Shown here: positions 1 to 7,364 of the stretch, piece by piece | How the letters are laid out: every line of letters begins with the position of its first letter | Numbering within the stretch: position 1 is the stretch's first letter | Origin: Subsaximicrobium wynnwilliamsii | GTDB taxonomy: Bacteria; Bacteroidota; Bacteroidia; Flavobacteriales; Flavobacteriaceae | Reading direction: 5' to 3' | DNA length: 48,897 nucleotides | Assembly: GCF_007997225.1 (NCBI RefSeq) | Contig: NZ_VORM01000033.1 | Location: forward strand, 1 to 48,897 | Position numbers and translations under genes: made by a program | Notes under the pieces: generated by a model | The model's database searches: none | Told to the model about the DNA's origin: nothing | What the model saw: only the letters and a program-made list of their open reading frames with translations

Positions 1-68
1 ACACTTTTACCTGCCTGCAGCAATTCTACCACAGTTGTTTTAAATTCATTGTCGAAATTTCTTCTCAT
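1..68 (-). CDS. IS3-family transposase OrfA, N-terminal fragment (runs off the window)
   Basis: The minus strand reads ATG at 68-66 and stays open to the edge, giving MRRNFDNEFK followed by TTVVELLQAGKS. This is the typical start of the small helix-turn-helix OrfA protein of IS3-family elements (basic residues, then F-D/N-x-E-F-K and a first helix). OrfA binds the element ends, and the active transposase is normally made by frameshifting into OrfB. Only 22 codons are visible, so the subgroup cannot be given. The reading frame is intact as far as it can be followed. Confidence 0.6.
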   Translation of the reverse strand, partial: MRRNFDNEFKTTVVELLQAGKS

Positions 69-122
69 AATACAAAGTTATAGTTTTCGGACTAGATAAA
101 TTCGTCACAGCAAATGTAGACA
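1..122 (-). mobile_element. Left end of an IS3-like insertion sequence (rest is outside the window)
   Basis: The minus strand shows a short untranslated leader of about 54 bases followed by the start of a transposase OrfA (1-68). I place the element's end near base 122, where the minus strand begins TGTCTACATTTG; IS3-family ends normally start with TG. The boundary is inferred, because the second end is off the window and no target duplication can be tested. Immediately beyond it, the plus-strand gene at 205-960 appears to have lost its 5' part, which fits an insertion here. Confidence 0.5.
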
Positions 123-204
123 CTCCATATCGATGGGTTGTCTTGATAATTTAAGCTAATGATAGTGTCAAATCGAACAAGTCTTTCTGAATACTGGATT
201 TTAT

Positions 205-960
205 TTGGATCTTTATATCGAAAGCAAAGATGGTATTTTGGTCGAGGATATTTATGTGTGCTATCAACTGACCAATGTTATTGATCTCGAAAAGCTTCAC
301 GATCTGGGCTTTAGTATTTGCTTGGATGAGGAGTTGGCGTTTAGACCCAGTACTGAATATCTCATGGTCAAGGCGCAATATGAACTTTTAGGTTTTGAAT
401 TAGAACATTTCAAAACTCCAATTAAGTTTGACAAACTCTTCAACTGGTACGATGGGTTTCGTTATTTGCGAAACTTTTTCGATGGGCTGGATCCCTTTTC
501 TAGTTTAGACTACAAGCTCTTTGATGATGCATCGCGTTTATTAGGGAAATTGGATCGTATCGTTTCCATTAAGACCATAACTGAAAATGCCCTAGAGGCC
601 TTAATCGATTTTCAAGTGGCTACAACCGAACGCGACAAACTCATTTGGTTATTCGAAAATCAAATGGATCGTTATGCGAACATTAACTTTTCGATTCCTG
701 AGGATTTGAGCGTTGATTCTTGTGTGACTTATGAATCTGATCAGCTACAGCTGATCATAGATATTACTGGTTATGAATATGTATTTGATTATTTTAAGAA
801 ACTTGACGATTTTTATGAGGCCATGATGGAAAAGTATAAGCCACTTCCAGCGCATTTTGAAAACTCGAAACAGCATAGGATCGGCTATTCCTTAGAAAGC
901 TATTTAACGCTTCACAAGGTGCATTTGGACCTTGTTGAAAGCTACGGTCAAAATGGCTAG
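205..960 (+). CDS. Uncharacterised protein, probably 5'-truncated
   Basis: I do not recognise this 251-residue protein. It is acidic and rich in aromatic residues, with no signal peptide or membrane segment, and looks like a soluble cytoplasmic protein. The only available start is a TTG at 205. The frame is open from 166, just after a TAG at 163-165, and there is no ATG or recognisable ribosome-binding site in front of it. Together with the insertion-sequence end inferred at about base 122, this suggests that the true N-terminus was lost and that this is the remnant of a longer gene. A genuine TTG start cannot be excluded. It is followed by about 200 bases with no visible gene. Confidence 0.5.
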   Translation: MDLYIESKDGILVEDIYVCYQLTNVIDLEKLHDLGFSICLDEELAFRPSTEYLMVKAQYELLGFELEHFKTPIKFDKLFNWYDGFRYLRNFFDGLDPFSSLDYKLFDDASRLLGKLDRIVSIKTITENALEALIDFQVATTERDKLIWLFENQMDRYANINFSIPEDLSVDSCVTYESDQLQLIIDITGYEYVFDYFKKLDDFYEAMMEKYKPLPAHFENSKQHRIGYSLESYLTLHKVHLDLVESYGQNG

Positions 961-1151
961 TGGCTTTATTTAAAGGAATTTAAGATTTGGTAGTTTGGTG
1001 AGAACTTCCTTGTTCTTTTAAACGTATTCAGCGCTTAGATCTAGCTTCTTTTTTTTTAAAAATGTCGCAGCATGAATAAAACGACAATTTATTATAAGAA
1101 AGACTATGTTGATTTTGTTTTAATCTTCTGTTTCTAATTATATGAATAATT

Positions 1152-1352
1152 TTAAGACGCATGTTTTCTGATTATTTCCAAAACCCTATCACTAATTTGT
1201 TCTAGCTTTCTCTCACCAATCCCTTTTACATCAAGTAATTCCGCTTTAGTTTTTGGCTTAGAATTTACCATTTCATGGAGTGTGGTATTACCAAAAACAT
1301 GAAAAGTCTTTAATCCTTTCTCCAAAGCATTAACAACCCTAGCTTCTCTAAG
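1152..1352 (-). pseudogene. HRDC-domain fragment (RecQ/HRDC type), copy 1
   Basis: The minus strand encodes 66 residues starting LREARVVNALEKG and including FHVFGNTTLHEM and the helix-hairpin signature DVKGIGERKLEQ, ending at a TAA at 1154-1152. This is the pattern of an HRDC nucleic-acid-binding domain as found at the C-terminus of RecQ helicases and related proteins. There is no start codon: two in-frame stops lie directly upstream of the first leucine. It is therefore a detached domain remnant rather than a gene. Most of it lies inside direct-repeat copy 1. Confidence 0.65.
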
Positions 1353-2070
1353 TCATTATTGAAGGGAATGACCGCTTAACATCTGATACTTTAAATAATC
1401 ATAAAGAAGTTGTCATCACAATAGTGCATACTGTTTTTTAAAGCATAACCACCAGGGAATATTTCTTATTAAACGGATCATTAAGTTCTAATTTATAAAT
1501 GTTATTTTTGAAACCTAACAGCTGTTATCCTCAAATTTTAGTGTATGCCGTATCAAGATGAGTTTGTGCTTTTTTGGGATCAAGTAAGGGAAAGCATCCA
1601 TGACCGACGCTTTGCTAAATTAACCATGGCAAAAACCATCGGTAAACCTGACTTGAAGAACATTTTTGTCCGGCCAATTTACTCAGAAGACGGCTTTAAG
1701 GTGTTAGTGAAATTGCGCTATGCTTCTAAAGAAACCGAAGATGAGGAAAAGGAACTTACCCTGGAAGATGCTTTTGAGTTTTTAAAATCGCATCTCAAAA
1801 CACCTTTTTCAACAGTGCTTTTATTTACCACCACAAAAGATGTGACCTTCAAAATTAATAAGAAAGGTGCGGGCACAATTACTGAGAATGTGCCAACATT
1901 TCGTGACGTTACCCAAGCTAAGACTGATTTTTAATAATTTAGGCGCCAGTATTAAGCTGCGATGATGCGTGCGTTTGGATATGTCGATGGCTTCTTTGTA
2001 AAAGTCTTTTTATAGTCTGACACGATAGGTATGACTTGATTGTATTTGAATGCGTAGTTTAAATTGTGCA
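1203..2070 (+). repeat. 868-bp direct repeat, copy 1
   Basis: Bases 1203-2070 match 4187-5054 at a constant offset of 2984 with only scattered substitutions. The repeat holds most of the HRDC fragment, a 190-base spacer and the whole 129-codon gene with its flanks, and ends at the same AAATTGTGCA in both copies. Beyond that point the sequences diverge abruptly: the YhcG remnant follows here, an unrelated sequence follows copy 2. Recombination between the copies would delete 2984 bp. Confidence 0.95.
1545..1934 (+). CDS. Conserved-looking hypothetical protein, 129 aa, copy 1
   Basis: I cannot assign a function to this small soluble protein. It starts with ATG at 1545 (MPYQDEFVLFWDQVRE), has no signal peptide or membrane helix, and alternates charged helices (KETEDEEKELTLEDAFEFL) with strand-like stretches (STVLLFTTTKDVTFKI). 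A near-identical second copy lies at 4529-4918, differing at two residues: D36 versus N36, and T86 versus A86. Both copies keep the frame and most base differences are silent, which suggests that the protein was under selection. It sits alone, with an HRDC fragment on the opposite strand upstream. A TATTTTTG box at 1503-1510 could be a -7 promoter element, but no good TTG -33 element accompanies it. Confidence 0.7.
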   Translation: MPYQDEFVLFWDQVRESIHDRRFAKLTMAKTIGKPDLKNIFVRPIYSEDGFKVLVKLRYASKETEDEEKELTLEDAFEFLKSHLKTPFSTVLLFTTTKDVTFKINKKGAGTITENVPTFRDVTQAKTDF

Positions 2071-2115
2071 AGTGTCGCTTGCACAAAATGAAAAAGTGCA
2101 AGTGTCACTTGCACA
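2066..2115 (+). repeat. Duplicated hairpin at the repeat/YhcG junction
   Basis: Two near-identical inverted repeats stand side by side: TTGTGCAAG-tgtcg-CTTGCACAA at 2064-2086 and GTGCAAG-tgtca-CTTGCAC at 2097-2115. They encode the repeated VQVSLAQ of the YhcG remnant. The junction between direct-repeat copy 1 and the restriction fragment falls inside the first hairpin, so it is a plausible recombination scar. Confidence 0.6.
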
Positions 2116-2818
2116 AATACCTTGGTATCATCACATCAGCTTACTTGCCAAAGTAAAATCCATAGCAGAAAGGCTGTTTTACGTGCAAGAAACAGCAATA
2201 AATGGTTGGAGCAGAGATACCATGTTGTTGCAAGTAAAGTCCAATCTTTATAAAAGGCAAGGCAAAGCGGTTACCAATTTTCAACAAACCCTACCAGTAC
2301 CACAATCAGATTTAGCAAAGCAAACTATAAAAGACCCTTATGTATTTGATTTTTTAACTCTAAAAGAGAATTTCAAAGAAAAAGACCTTGAAAACCAATT
2401 GATAGAACACGTGTCTAAATTTTTATTAGAATTAGGTAAAGGCTTTGCGTTTTTAGGCAAGCAATACCACATTTTAATTGCAGACCAAGATTATTATTTA
2501 GATTTATTGTTCTATCATACCATACTAAAATGTTACGTTGTTATTGAGTTAAAAAACACCAAGTTTATACCTGAGTATGCAGGGAAATTAAACTTCTATC
2601 TATCGGCTTTAGATGACACCTTAAAACAAGAAAGTGACAAGCCATCCATAGGTATATTATTATGCAGAGATAAAAATAATGTAGAAGTAGAATTTGCTTT
2701 AAGAGGGATGAGCCAACCCATGGGAGTAAGCGAGTTTAACTTAACAGAAGTACTGCCAGACCACTTAAAAAGTAGTTTGCCAACCGTAGAAGAATTAGAA
2801 AAAGAATTAGAAAAATAA
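2066..2818 (+). pseudogene. YhcG/DUF1016-family PD-(D/E)XK nuclease, N-terminally truncated
   Basis: The C-terminal two thirds match the DUF1016 (YhcG) family of PD-(D/E)XK-fold nucleases that often accompany type I restriction systems. Visible family features are IPWYHHISLLAKVK, the tract beginning QYHILIADQDYYLDLLFYH, the catalytic-type stretch VVIELKNTKFIPEYAGKLN (E-x-K after a D in the preceding strand), and IGILLCRDKN. At 250 residues it is shorter than the usual 340-380, because the N-terminal domain is missing. The apparent start is a GTG exactly at the junction with the upstream direct repeat, and the first 16 codons contain a duplicated VQVSLAQ motif. It lies 7 bases before hsdR, the normal restriction-island arrangement. 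Probably non-functional. Confidence 0.75.
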
Positions 2819-2825
2819 TAAGGAT

Positions 2826-3991
2826 ATGGCAGAATACACCAACGTAGAAAAACCTTTTTTAGAGAAATTAAGAGCACTCAATTGGCGCATCATAGACCAA
2901 GGCAGTTTTGGTATTCCACAAGATCCTGCTAAAAGTTTGCGTACGAGTTTTAAAGAAGTTACGCTTAAAAAAGAATTTAAAAAAGCGGTTAAAAAAAAAA
3001 TAGCGTTAATGGCATTGCATGGCTAACCGATAAACAATTAGACGACTTATACAACGAAACGATAGCTGCCGAAAAAGCGAATTTGTCACTTTTGGAAGCC
3101 AATAAACAGGTTTTTGAAAAACTCATTGGCGTTACAAAAACAACGGTTGCAAAAAATGAAGTTACAGGAGAAGAAAATCCTTTAGTAAAATTGATCGATT
3201 TTAAACATTGGGATAACAATGAATTTGTAGCCATCAACCAATTTAGAATTGTAACACCAGGTGGCCCAAGAGAAGGGATCATTCCCGACATTGTGTTGTT
3301 CGTAAATGGTCTGCCGTTTTCTGTAGTTGAATGTAAAGATGTGGATGTCGCAGATCCTATTTCCAGTAGTGTGGAGCAATTAATGCGCTATGCCAATACC
3401 AGAGGAGATGATTTTGGATTTACGGATGGCGAGGAGCGTTTATTTCATTATAACCTGTTCAGTGTTGCTACACATGGTGAGGAAGCCCGAGCAGGTTCAA
3501 TCTCTGGAGATTTTGAATATTACTTAAACTGGAAAGATATTTTCCCAGAAGTATATAAAAATATAGATGTAGAGAGGTATGCAGCAGAAGAAACTGCGAG
3601 GTATCAAAATAACGGACTACAAAGTGATCCGAGAGTACGGCAAGAAGTATTAATACAAGGCTTATTAAACAAAGAGATTCTATTAGATGTCCTACAGCAC
3701 TTTACTTTATTTATGGAAATAAAAGAAGGTGTTGAATTCAAAATTGTGTGTCGTTATCAACAGTATAGAGCGGTTGGCAAAATAATAGACAGATTAAGAA
3801 ATGAGACTACTGGTAAAACACGCTCTGGGGTGGTGTGGCATACCCAAGGTTCTGGTAAATCTTTGACCATGGTGTTTTTTGTGCGTAAGTTACGCTCGCA
3901 AGACGACCTGAAAGATTATAAGGTTATTATGATGGTAGACCGTAAAGATTTAGAAAAACAACTCTCTGCAACCGCCCGTTTAACCAATGAG
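2826..3991 (+). pseudogene. hsdR: Type I restriction enzyme R subunit (HsdR), frameshifted and 3'-truncated
   Basis: HsdR is the DNA translocase and nuclease subunit of type I restriction-modification systems. The first piece (2826-3026) gives the standard N-terminus MAEYTNVEKPFLEKLRALNW followed by FGIPQDPAKSLRTSF. The frame then breaks at a run of ten A residues (2991-3000). Restoring the frame joins it to NGIAWLTDKQLDDLYNE and to the second piece, which carries the nuclease-domain strand FSVVECKDVD, the Walker A region VVWHTQGSGKSLTM and VIMMVDRKDLEKQL. Homology stops at SATARLTNE (about 3991). Everything downstream to 4075 is the antisense of a transposase fragment. Most of the helicase and C-terminal regions, and hsdM/hsdS, are absent. 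It cannot be active. Confidence 0.85.
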
Positions 3992-4126
3992 TTCAAACTT
4001 CTTTTTCCAGCTGTAGAATGTACCGGTACTCACACCGTGTTTACGGCAGCTCTCAACGATCCCTATCTCGTCTGAAGTCGATAGTATTTCCAACTTCTGC
4101 TCTAAAGTCCATTTCTTGTATTTCAT
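3992..4126 (-). pseudogene. IS3-family transposase OrfA, 5' fragment
   Basis: The minus strand from ATG at 4126 reads MKYKKWTLEQKLEILSTSDE, then IVESCRKHG and VSTGTFYSWKKKFE. This is a clear IS3-type OrfA helix-turn-helix start (basic N-terminus, ESCRKHGVS turn, FYSWKKKF recognition helix). It stops matching at about 3992, where hsdR sequence begins. It is a different element from the one at the left edge of the window (MRRNFDNEF). It explains why the hsdR frame seems to continue to 4075: those codons are antisense to this fragment. Confidence 0.8.
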
Positions 4127-4186
4127 ATCTCAAATATATTAATTTTGAAATCTAAAATATCACTCCGAACTTATTGGGGGCTAAAG
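3992..4186 (-). mobile_element. Insertion-sequence remnant between hsdR and repeat copy 2
   Basis: Contains the OrfA fragment (3992-4126) and its leader (4127-4186). The minus strand near the outer end reads TAGCCCCCAATAAGTTCGG, ending where direct-repeat copy 2 starts at 4187. The rest of the element (the remainder of orfA, orfB and the other end) is missing, so it is a one-ended remnant left by a deletion reaching into hsdR. Confidence 0.6.
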
Positions 4187-4190
4187 TAGT

Positions 4191-4336
4191 TTTCTCTCGC
4201 CAATCCCTTTTACATCAATTAATTCTGCTTTAGTTTTTGGCTTGGAATTTACCATTTCATGGAGTGTGGTATTACCAAAAACATGAAAAGTCTTTAATCC
4301 TCTCTCCAAAACATAATCAACCCTAGCTTCTCTAAG
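4191..4336 (-). pseudogene. HRDC-domain fragment, copy 2
   Basis: Same fragment as at 1152-1352, reading LREARVDYVLERGLKTFHVF and KGIGERK on the minus strand. It has diverged at four or five residues and is cut after GERKL by the insertion-sequence boundary at 4186. It has no start codon. Confidence 0.6.
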
Positions 4337-4528
4337 TTATTATTGAAGGGAATGACCGCTTAACATCTGATACTTTAAATAATTATAAAGAAGTTGTCAT
4401 CACAATAGTGCATACTGTTTTTTAAAGCATAACCACCAGGGAATATTTCTTATTAAACGGATCACGAAGTTCTAATTTATAAATGTTATTTTTGAAACCT
4501 AACAGCTGTTATCCTCAAATTTTAGTGT

Positions 4529-4918
4529 ATGCCGTATCAAGATGAGTTTGTCCTTTTTTGGGATCAAGTAAGGGAAAGCATCCATGACCGACGCTTTGCT
4601 AAATTAACCATGGCAAAAACCATCGGTAAACCTAATTTGAAAAACATTTTTGTCCGGCCAATTTACTCAGAAGACGGCTTTAAGGTGTTAGTGAAATTGC
4701 GCTATGCTTCTAAAGAAACCGAAGACGAGGAAAAGGAACTTACCCTGGAAGATGCTTTTGAGTTTTTAAAATCGCATCTTAAAGCACCTTTTTCAACAGT
4801 GCTTTTATTTACCACCACAAAAGATGTGACCTTCAAAATCAATAAGAAAGGTGCGGGCACAATTACTGAGAATGTGCCGACATTTCGCGACGTTACCCAA
4901 GCTAAGACTGATTTTTAA
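4529..4918 (+). CDS. Conserved-looking hypothetical protein, 129 aa, copy 2
   Basis: Paralogue of the protein at 1545-1934, identical except for N36 and A86. The start codon, length and flanking sequence are the same in both copies. No function is recognised. If the duplication arose by integration of a circular molecule through homologous recombination, one of the two copies is the resident gene and the other came in with the restriction fragment. The sequence does not show which. Confidence 0.7.
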   Translation: MPYQDEFVLFWDQVRESIHDRRFAKLTMAKTIGKPNLKNIFVRPIYSEDGFKVLVKLRYASKETEDEEKELTLEDAFEFLKSHLKAPFSTVLLFTTTKDVTFKINKKGAGTITENVPTFRDVTQAKTDF

Positions 4919-5082
4919 TAATTTAGGCGCCAGTATTAAGCTGCGATGATGCGTGCGTTTGGATATGTCGATGGCTTCTTTGTAAAAGTCTTTTTATAGT
5001 CTGACACGATAGGTATGACTTGATTGTATTTGAATGCGTAGTTTAAATTGTGCACGTGACATATCATAAGTTATTATCAGGG

Positions 5083-5128
5083 TATAGCCTGACTATTTAT
5101 GTAAATTAATCGGGCTATAGCCTGACTA
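5083..5128 (+). repeat. Pair of TATAGCCTGACTA direct repeats
   Basis: TATAGCCTGACTA occurs at 5083-5095 and 5116-5128, 33 bases apart, each preceded by a G-rich triplet. The second copy includes the palindrome GGCTATAGCC. They lie just downstream of the HipA-type kinase gene, which ends at 5178 on the minus strand. Their function is unknown. Confidence 0.5.
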
Positions 5129-5177
5129 AAGATTGATTGTATGAGGTAATAACATTGGTGAGCAGGAAGATTGGATT

Positions 5178-6119
5178 TTATTTTTTATCGAACGACCCAA
5201 TCATCTCTATTCTAGTTTCCAATAGAATCAAATACTTTTCTTTCATCTCATTTGAGAGAAAAGAAATTTCAAGCAGTTCTTTCCATTTTGGAGTTGCTTT
5301 ATTTAGTTGTTCTAATATAGTAGCAATTGTTTTTTCGTTAAGTTGGAGTCTTTCTTTAGCATAATAGTTGATGAAGTCAGATGCTTTCAAATTACTTTTC
5401 TTCCCTTTCAATGTGAGTGCAATTTCTTCTTCTGGATTTTTAATTGCTATGGTAGAGTTTAAGTAATCATATACAGGAGTGAGCGTAATTGTGCCATTTT
5501 TGGTAATTAGTGAAAAGTTTTTCAAATGCATATCTTCATTTCCTGTAACATAACAAAAAAGTACTCTTTTAAAAAAATCTGCTTTTTCAATGGCGGGAAA
5601 CGAACAATAGTCATCAAGTACAGGAATAAGTTTTTCCATCGTAAAACGATATTTAGTATCTCTTGTGTTGCCTGTTAACTGGGCAAAATCTTCGGTTGCC
5701 AATTTTTTTCCTTTGCCATAACGATCAAAACGCTTAATGAAATAGGATAAACTGTCATCTTTGCCATATAGCATACCATGAAATGGCACTTCTAAACCAA
5801 ACACTTTAGCCATTCGCATAGTGACATCTTCATTTTCTGGTAATTCTGGAAATAAATCATTTTGTGGTTTTATAATGTAGGTTCCAAATTGATCCACAAT
5901 TTTAAATTCTTGATCAACTATTGAAATAGCCGCACTAAGCTTTGGCTGTACGCCTTGAATGGAGAGCTTTTTAGCTCTATTTGCAGCTTCCTGGCGAAGT
6001 TCGGCCGCAGTATATGGTAAATCATTTAAATAAGTCAGCTTAGGAGCTATCATTCGAAGTCCTTTTGCACTGTATCTATCGGTACCACATAATTCGTAAG
6101 TAATAGGGCATCTATTCAT
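5178..6119 (-). CDS. hipT: HipA/HipT-family serine/threonine kinase toxin (kinase part only)
   Basis: HipA-like kinases phosphorylate aminoacyl-tRNA synthetases and stop growth. This 313-residue protein contains the kinase body without the usual N-terminal domain, which is encoded separately just upstream. Visible features are the glycine-rich ATP loop SIQGVQPKLS (53-62), IIKP with the ATP-binding lysine (about 84), the catalytic loop GNEDMHLKN (193-201; D196, K200, N201), and the metal-binding aspartate in TPVYDYLNS (D218). All active-site residues are present, so an active kinase is expected. Its start overlaps the stop of the upstream gene by 8 bases (ATGAATAG), implying translational coupling. 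Split HipA with a separate small subunit is the HipBST arrangement. The target synthetase cannot be read from the sequence. Confidence 0.85.
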   Translation of the reverse strand: MNRCPITYELCGTDRYSAKGLRMIAPKLTYLNDLPYTAAELRQEAANRAKKLSIQGVQPKLSAAISIVDQEFKIVDQFGTYIIKPQNDLFPELPENEDVTMRMAKVFGLEVPFHGMLYGKDDSLSYFIKRFDRYGKGKKLATEDFAQLTGNTRDTKYRFTMEKLIPVLDDYCSFPAIEKADFFKRVLFCYVTGNEDMHLKNFSLITKNGTITLTPVYDYLNSTIAIKNPEEEIALTLKGKKSNLKASDFINYYAKERLQLNEKTIATILEQLNKATPKWKELLEISFLSNEMKEKYLILLETRIEMIGSFDKK

Positions 6120-6426
6120 TATCGCTCAATTTAACCGTTACTGAGCCTACTAAATCATTTCCTGTAGCAATCAGTTGAGAGAAATAATCTTTTTTATCAA
6201 TTTTACCGATACGTAATAATCCTTCTAACATGACACCTTCAGGCAATAGACCTTCAAAAAAAGGAGGAAAGGATTTATAACTATATTTTTTATGACTTGT
6301 AGGCATAGTCAATGAAACTGCCGCACTTTCATAATGTTCATCATAGTTAAAACTATAATCGTTAGCAGATAGTTCTGTTAAAATCCCTGCTCTTTTTCCG
6401 TGGACAAATACAATTGCTCTTCTCAT
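6112..6426 (-). CDS. hipS: HipS-like protein (separate HipA N-terminal subdomain 1)
   Basis: This 104-residue protein corresponds to the N-terminal subdomain of full-length HipA (HipA_N/Couple_hipA family). Recognisable parts are the initial strand MRRAIVFVHGKRAGILTEL, the tract around YKSFPPFFEGLLPEGV (about 50-65) and the closing TGNDLVGSVTV (about 87-97). In HipBST systems the equivalent HipS neutralises the kinase. The same antitoxin role is inferred here from the arrangement only. It starts 2 bases after the stop of the HTH gene and overlaps the kinase gene, so the three are one operon. Confidence 0.8.
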   Translation of the reverse strand: MRRAIVFVHGKRAGILTELSANDYSFNYDEHYESAAVSLTMPTSHKKYSYKSFPPFFEGLLPEGVMLEGLLRIGKIDKKDYFSQLIATGNDLVGSVTVKLSDNE

Positions 6427-6428
6427 GA

Positions 6429-6638
6429 TTACTTAGTTAAAGGACTTTTAAATTCTACGTTAATATTCAGTACATGAAGTACTGCCAAAAGATTATTGAA
6501 ACGCACTGTTTCTTTATTTTTTTCAATATCAAAAACAGTGGTCTTACCTATTCCTGCTAAGTCGGCTAACTCAAGCTGCGTTAGTCCAGCATTTTTTCGG
6601 TGGTCTTTAATAAAAGCACCTAAATCAAGATCATTCAT
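6429..6638 (-). CDS. hipB: HipB-like XRE-family HTH regulator
   Basis: A 69-residue Xre/HTH_3 protein: MNDLDLGAFIKDHRKNAG, then the helix-turn-helix LTQLELADLAGIGKTTVFDIE (about 20-40), and a C-terminal helix ending FKSPLTK. I place the start at 6638 rather than at an in-frame ATG at 6758. The 40-codon extension would be hydrophobic, low-complexity and unlike HipB, and it would run through two of the three palindromic operator sites. It probably represses its own operon by binding the 14-bp palindromes at 6644-6798, the first of which begins 5 bases upstream of this start. First gene of the hipB-hipS-hipT operon. Confidence 0.8.
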   Translation of the reverse strand: MNDLDLGAFIKDHRKNAGLTQLELADLAGIGKTTVFDIEKNKETVRFNNLLAVLHVLNINVEFKSPLTK

Positions 6639-6643
6639 TATAT

Positions 6644-6657
6644 ACTGTTTTAGCAGT
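6644..6657. promoter_or_regulatory. HipB operator candidate O1
   Basis: ACTGTTTTAGCAGT, an imperfect palindrome with arms ACTG/CAGT inside a 16-base TACTG...CAGTA frame. It lies 5 bases upstream of the hipB start, where a bound repressor would block the promoter or initiation region. Confidence 0.65.
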
Positions 6658-6714
6658 AAAAATATGAAATTCATTGATGGAATTATAATAAAATATTTAA
6701 AACAATTGAATATG

Positions 6715-6728
6715 ACTGTCATAGCAGT
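6715..6728. promoter_or_regulatory. HipB operator candidate O2
   Basis: ACTGTCATAGCAGT, 71 bases upstream of O1. It shares the ACTGT....GCAGT pattern with O1 and O3. Confidence 0.65.
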
Positions 6729-6784
6729 AATTAATGGGCTATTAATATGAAAAATCACATATTTAAAGAGTAAAAGGGTTGATT

Positions 6785-6798
6785 ACTGTCATGGCAGT
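6785..6798. promoter_or_regulatory. HipB operator candidate O3
   Basis: ACTGTCATGGCAGT, 70 bases upstream of O2 and identical to it at 13 of 14 positions. The regular spacing suggests cooperative binding or looping by HipB. Confidence 0.65.
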
Positions 6799-7364
6799 AA
6801 ATAGTGGGGTTGTTGAATAGATGGCATCAGTTTCAATTTGATTCGTAAGCCATAACCTATTTCTAAAAATAATGAAATTGCAGAATGCTACCTGATATTA
6901 AGTTTTATCTACTAAAAATATAAATACTGAATGAACTCAGACTCCTCAATTGTTCTCTAAGTATCATAATCCTATAATTTAAAAGAGTCATGTTATCTGA
7001 AACACTAAAAGTTCATTATTTCAATTGTCTTATTTTTGCAATAAATAGTCAAAAAATTTAATTTCATTTTTTATAGTATCTCTTAGTTTCTCATTAAATC
7101 CCCACTTTGTGCAACATATGCACCACATAACCTTTGCGAATCCCTATAAACCCTAGGTTTTAAAATACTGCATCGGGAAGTGAGTGATTTGGCCAGTTGC
7201 TTTTTCACATGCTAGCATTGCTCATTCCGAACATTTGCGCATTATGAGGTTTATGCTATTTTTACACAAAATAAACTGCTGTAGAAACAGCCCGTTAAGA
7301 GCTAGAGCGTCTAAAAAAGCTGGCTAAGCTTATTAAATTCAAAACTAATTAAAAACAAAACTAA
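6799..7364. other. Intergenic stretch, no gene seen
   Basis: 566 AT-rich bases between the hip operon and the next gene. No open frame with recognisable content is visible on either strand. A TATTTTTG box near 7031 could be a -7 promoter element for the plus strand, but it is more than 300 bases from the next start and has no clear -33 partner. Confidence 0.5.

Larger units (their letters stand above)
4187..5054 (+). repeat. 868-bp direct repeat, copy 2
   Basis: Second copy of 1203-2070. Its left edge abuts the insertion-sequence remnant, so the HRDC fragment here is cut at its C-terminal end. Its right edge, after TTGTGCA at 5048-5054, continues into unrelated sequence leading to the HipA-type operon. 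Confidence 0.95.

Noticed and set aside
3992-4075. C-terminal 28 codons of the apparent hsdR frame
   Set aside because: They are antisense to the IS3 OrfA fragment and not hsdR sequence.
6639-6758. 40-codon N-terminal extension of HipB
   Set aside because: Hydrophobic low-complexity sequence over the operator region; the HTH protein is complete from 6638.
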